From Aquimarina sp. U1-2 (lineage in GTDB: Bacteria > Bacteroidota > Bacteroidia > Flavobacteriales > Flavobacteriaceae): a stretch of 64,000 nt of DNA. The notes under the pieces were generated by a model, which searched no databases, had not been told where the DNA came from, and saw only the letters and a program-made list of their open reading frames with translations. A program made the translations under genes and the position numbers. Location: NCBI RefSeq assembly GCF_017897595.1, contig NZ_JAGKIK010000001.1, positions 372,001 to 436,000 on the forward strand, written 5' to 3'. Of this stretch, positions 62,963 to 64,000 are shown piece by piece (positions within the stretch are counted from its first letter, which is position 1; each line of letters begins with the position of its first letter).

Positions 62963-64000
62963 ATGCGAATTCTTATTACGGGAACCAATGGGTATATTGG
63001 TATGCGCCTCTTACCTCTTTTGCTAGAGGATGGTCATGATGTTATCTGCTGTGTACGGGATCAAAATAGACTTTCGATTGATCAGGAAACCAGAGAAAAG
63101 GTTTCCATCATAGAGATCGATTTCTTGCATGAACCTAATATTTCTAAAATTCCATACGATATTGATGCGGCTTACTATTTAATTCATTCGATGAGCTCTT
63201 CTACCACTGATTTTGATAAAAAAGAAGAAATTTCTGCTCAGCACTTTAACACCTATGTTAGTCACACTCGCATAAAACAAGTAATTTATCTGAGTGGTAT
63301 TGTTAATGAAAAAAACCTATCTAAACATTTATGGTCCAGAAAAAATGTAGAAGAAACGCTATATAAAGGTAGTTATCATCTTACCGTATTGCGCTCGGGT
63401 ATCATTGTAGGTTCTGGGAGTTCTTCTTTTGAAATTATTCGGGATTTATGCGAAAAATTACCTGTTATGATCACTCCCAAATGGGTCAATACCAAAACAC
63501 AACCTATAGCGATAAGGGATGTTCTCAATTTTATGACCGGGGTATTAGGAAATTCAAATTGTTACAATCAATCTTATGACATAAGCGGTCCTGATGTCAT
63601 GACTTACAAACAGATGCTACTGCAATATGCAAAAGCTCGTGGTATTCGATTGTATATAGCGACACTCCCTATCATGACACCTAAACTATCCTCGTACTGG
63701 TTATATTTTGTAACCTCTACATCTTACAAATTGGCACTTAATCTTGTAGACAGTATGACTATACCGGTGATTGCTAATGATAACCGCCTACAAGAACTGC
63801 TAGATATAACTCCTATGAATTATAGAAAAGCACTAGAACTCGCTTTTATAAAAATAGAACAAAATCAAGTCGTATCGAGCTGGAAGGATTCTATGATTAG
63901 TGGTCGGTTTAAAATAAACCTGCAAAAATATATTACCGTACCAAAAAACGGATGTTTTATAGATCACAAAACAATCAAATTGAATGATGCTAAGCAAGCG
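62963..64000 (+). CDS. SDR/NmrA-like NAD(P)-binding oxidoreductase, probably with DUF2867 domain (partial)
   Basis: Open from the ATG at 62963 to the window end (346 codons, no stop). The start MRILITGTNGYIGMRLLPLL is a Rossmann GxxGxxG nucleotide-binding site of the extended/atypical SDR type, followed by DFLHEPNISKIPYDIDAAYYLIHSM, the LIHSM motif characteristic of YbjT-like proteins. Later blocks are VIYLSGIV, WSRKNVEETL, VLRSGIIVGSGS and QPIAIRDVLNFM. Flavobacterial homologues of this layout carry a C-terminal DUF2867 domain, which would start near residue 330 and lie outside the window. Substrate unknown. Confidence 0.88.
   Translation, partial: MRILITGTNGYIGMRLLPLLLEDGHDVICCVRDQNRLSIDQETREKVSIIEIDFLHEPNISKIPYDIDAAYYLIHSMSSSTTDFDKKEEISAQHFNTYVSHTRIKQVIYLSGIVNEKNLSKHLWSRKNVEETLYKGSYHLTVLRSGIIVGSGSSSFEIIRDLCEKLPVMITPKWVNTKTQPIAIRDVLNFMTGVLGNSNCYNQSYDISGPDVMTYKQMLLQYAKARGIRLYIATLPIMTPKLSSYWLYFVTSTSYKLALNLVDSMTIPVIANDNRLQELLDITPMNYRKALELAFIKIEQNQVVSSWKDSMISGRFKINLQKYITVPKNGCFIDHKTIKLNDAKQA

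Overview
The window is about 64 kb of AT-rich chromosome from a member of the Bacteroidota, most likely a marine Flavobacteriaceae of the Aquimarina type. The evidence is: lipoproteins with SCQ/SCS lipoboxes, STN-carrying TonB-dependent receptors with FecR/ECF regulation, DUF4293, DUF1599, a BT_3928-type DoxX protein, promoters of the TAnnTTTG type, and a Rho factor with a long Asn/Lys-rich insertion. No tRNA, rRNA, phage, insertion sequence or CRISPR array was seen. The genus is an inference.

Layout. 1-7.3 kb: the start of a lipoprotein gene (minus), a small HCELC protein, an ABC system with two DUF3526-type permeases, two exported proteins and a COG0523 GTPase, which I read as a zinc-related block. 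7.5-11 kb: gamma-glutamyltransferase and a 5'-nucleotidase split over two genes. 11.3-14.1 kb: DUF3299-like protein, FtsX permease with a His-rich loop and ATPase, divergent from a MerC-domain gene; the shared promoter region has a palindrome nearly identical to one at 247-261. 14.4-20.4 kb: an amidohydrolase, then a Leloir operon (GntR regulator, galM, galK, galT). 20.4-27 kb: an esterase-like hydrolase and a TetR-ABC-HlyD-TolC tripartite exporter whose ATPase domain is degenerate. 27.1-28.8 kb: a small exported protein and an HExxH metalloprotease lipoprotein.

29.4-49 kb is mostly housekeeping: clpS, prmA, tpiA, an orphan DppB-like permease, BT_3928-like protein and DUF1599 on the minus strand; folP and cdaA (c-di-AMP synthesis) on plus; an MsbA-like ABC exporter with truA; a phosphodiesterase, DUF4293, rho, msrA, an SH3/coiled-coil protein, folD and ffh. 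49.6-59.4 kb: two adjacent four-domain fasciclin lipoproteins, an unknown lipoprotein, and an ECF sigma / FecR / TonB receptor cell-surface signalling operon. 59.4-64 kb: a GNAT acetyltransferase, argS, a 1.1 kb intergenic region with a probable structured ncRNA, and the start of an SDR/DUF2867 oxidoreductase that runs off the window.

The most unusual content lies between genes. At least two dispersed repeat families are present (A, about 225 bp with roughly 21-bp terminal inverted repeats; B, about 175 bp with two hairpins), twice joined in the same B-then-A order. There are also shorter inverted-repeat elements, an 8-bp-period degenerate array between ffh and the fasciclin genes, a nine-C tract, and a minus-strand transcription unit at 62.22-62.37 kb with its own promoter box, closing stem and terminator.
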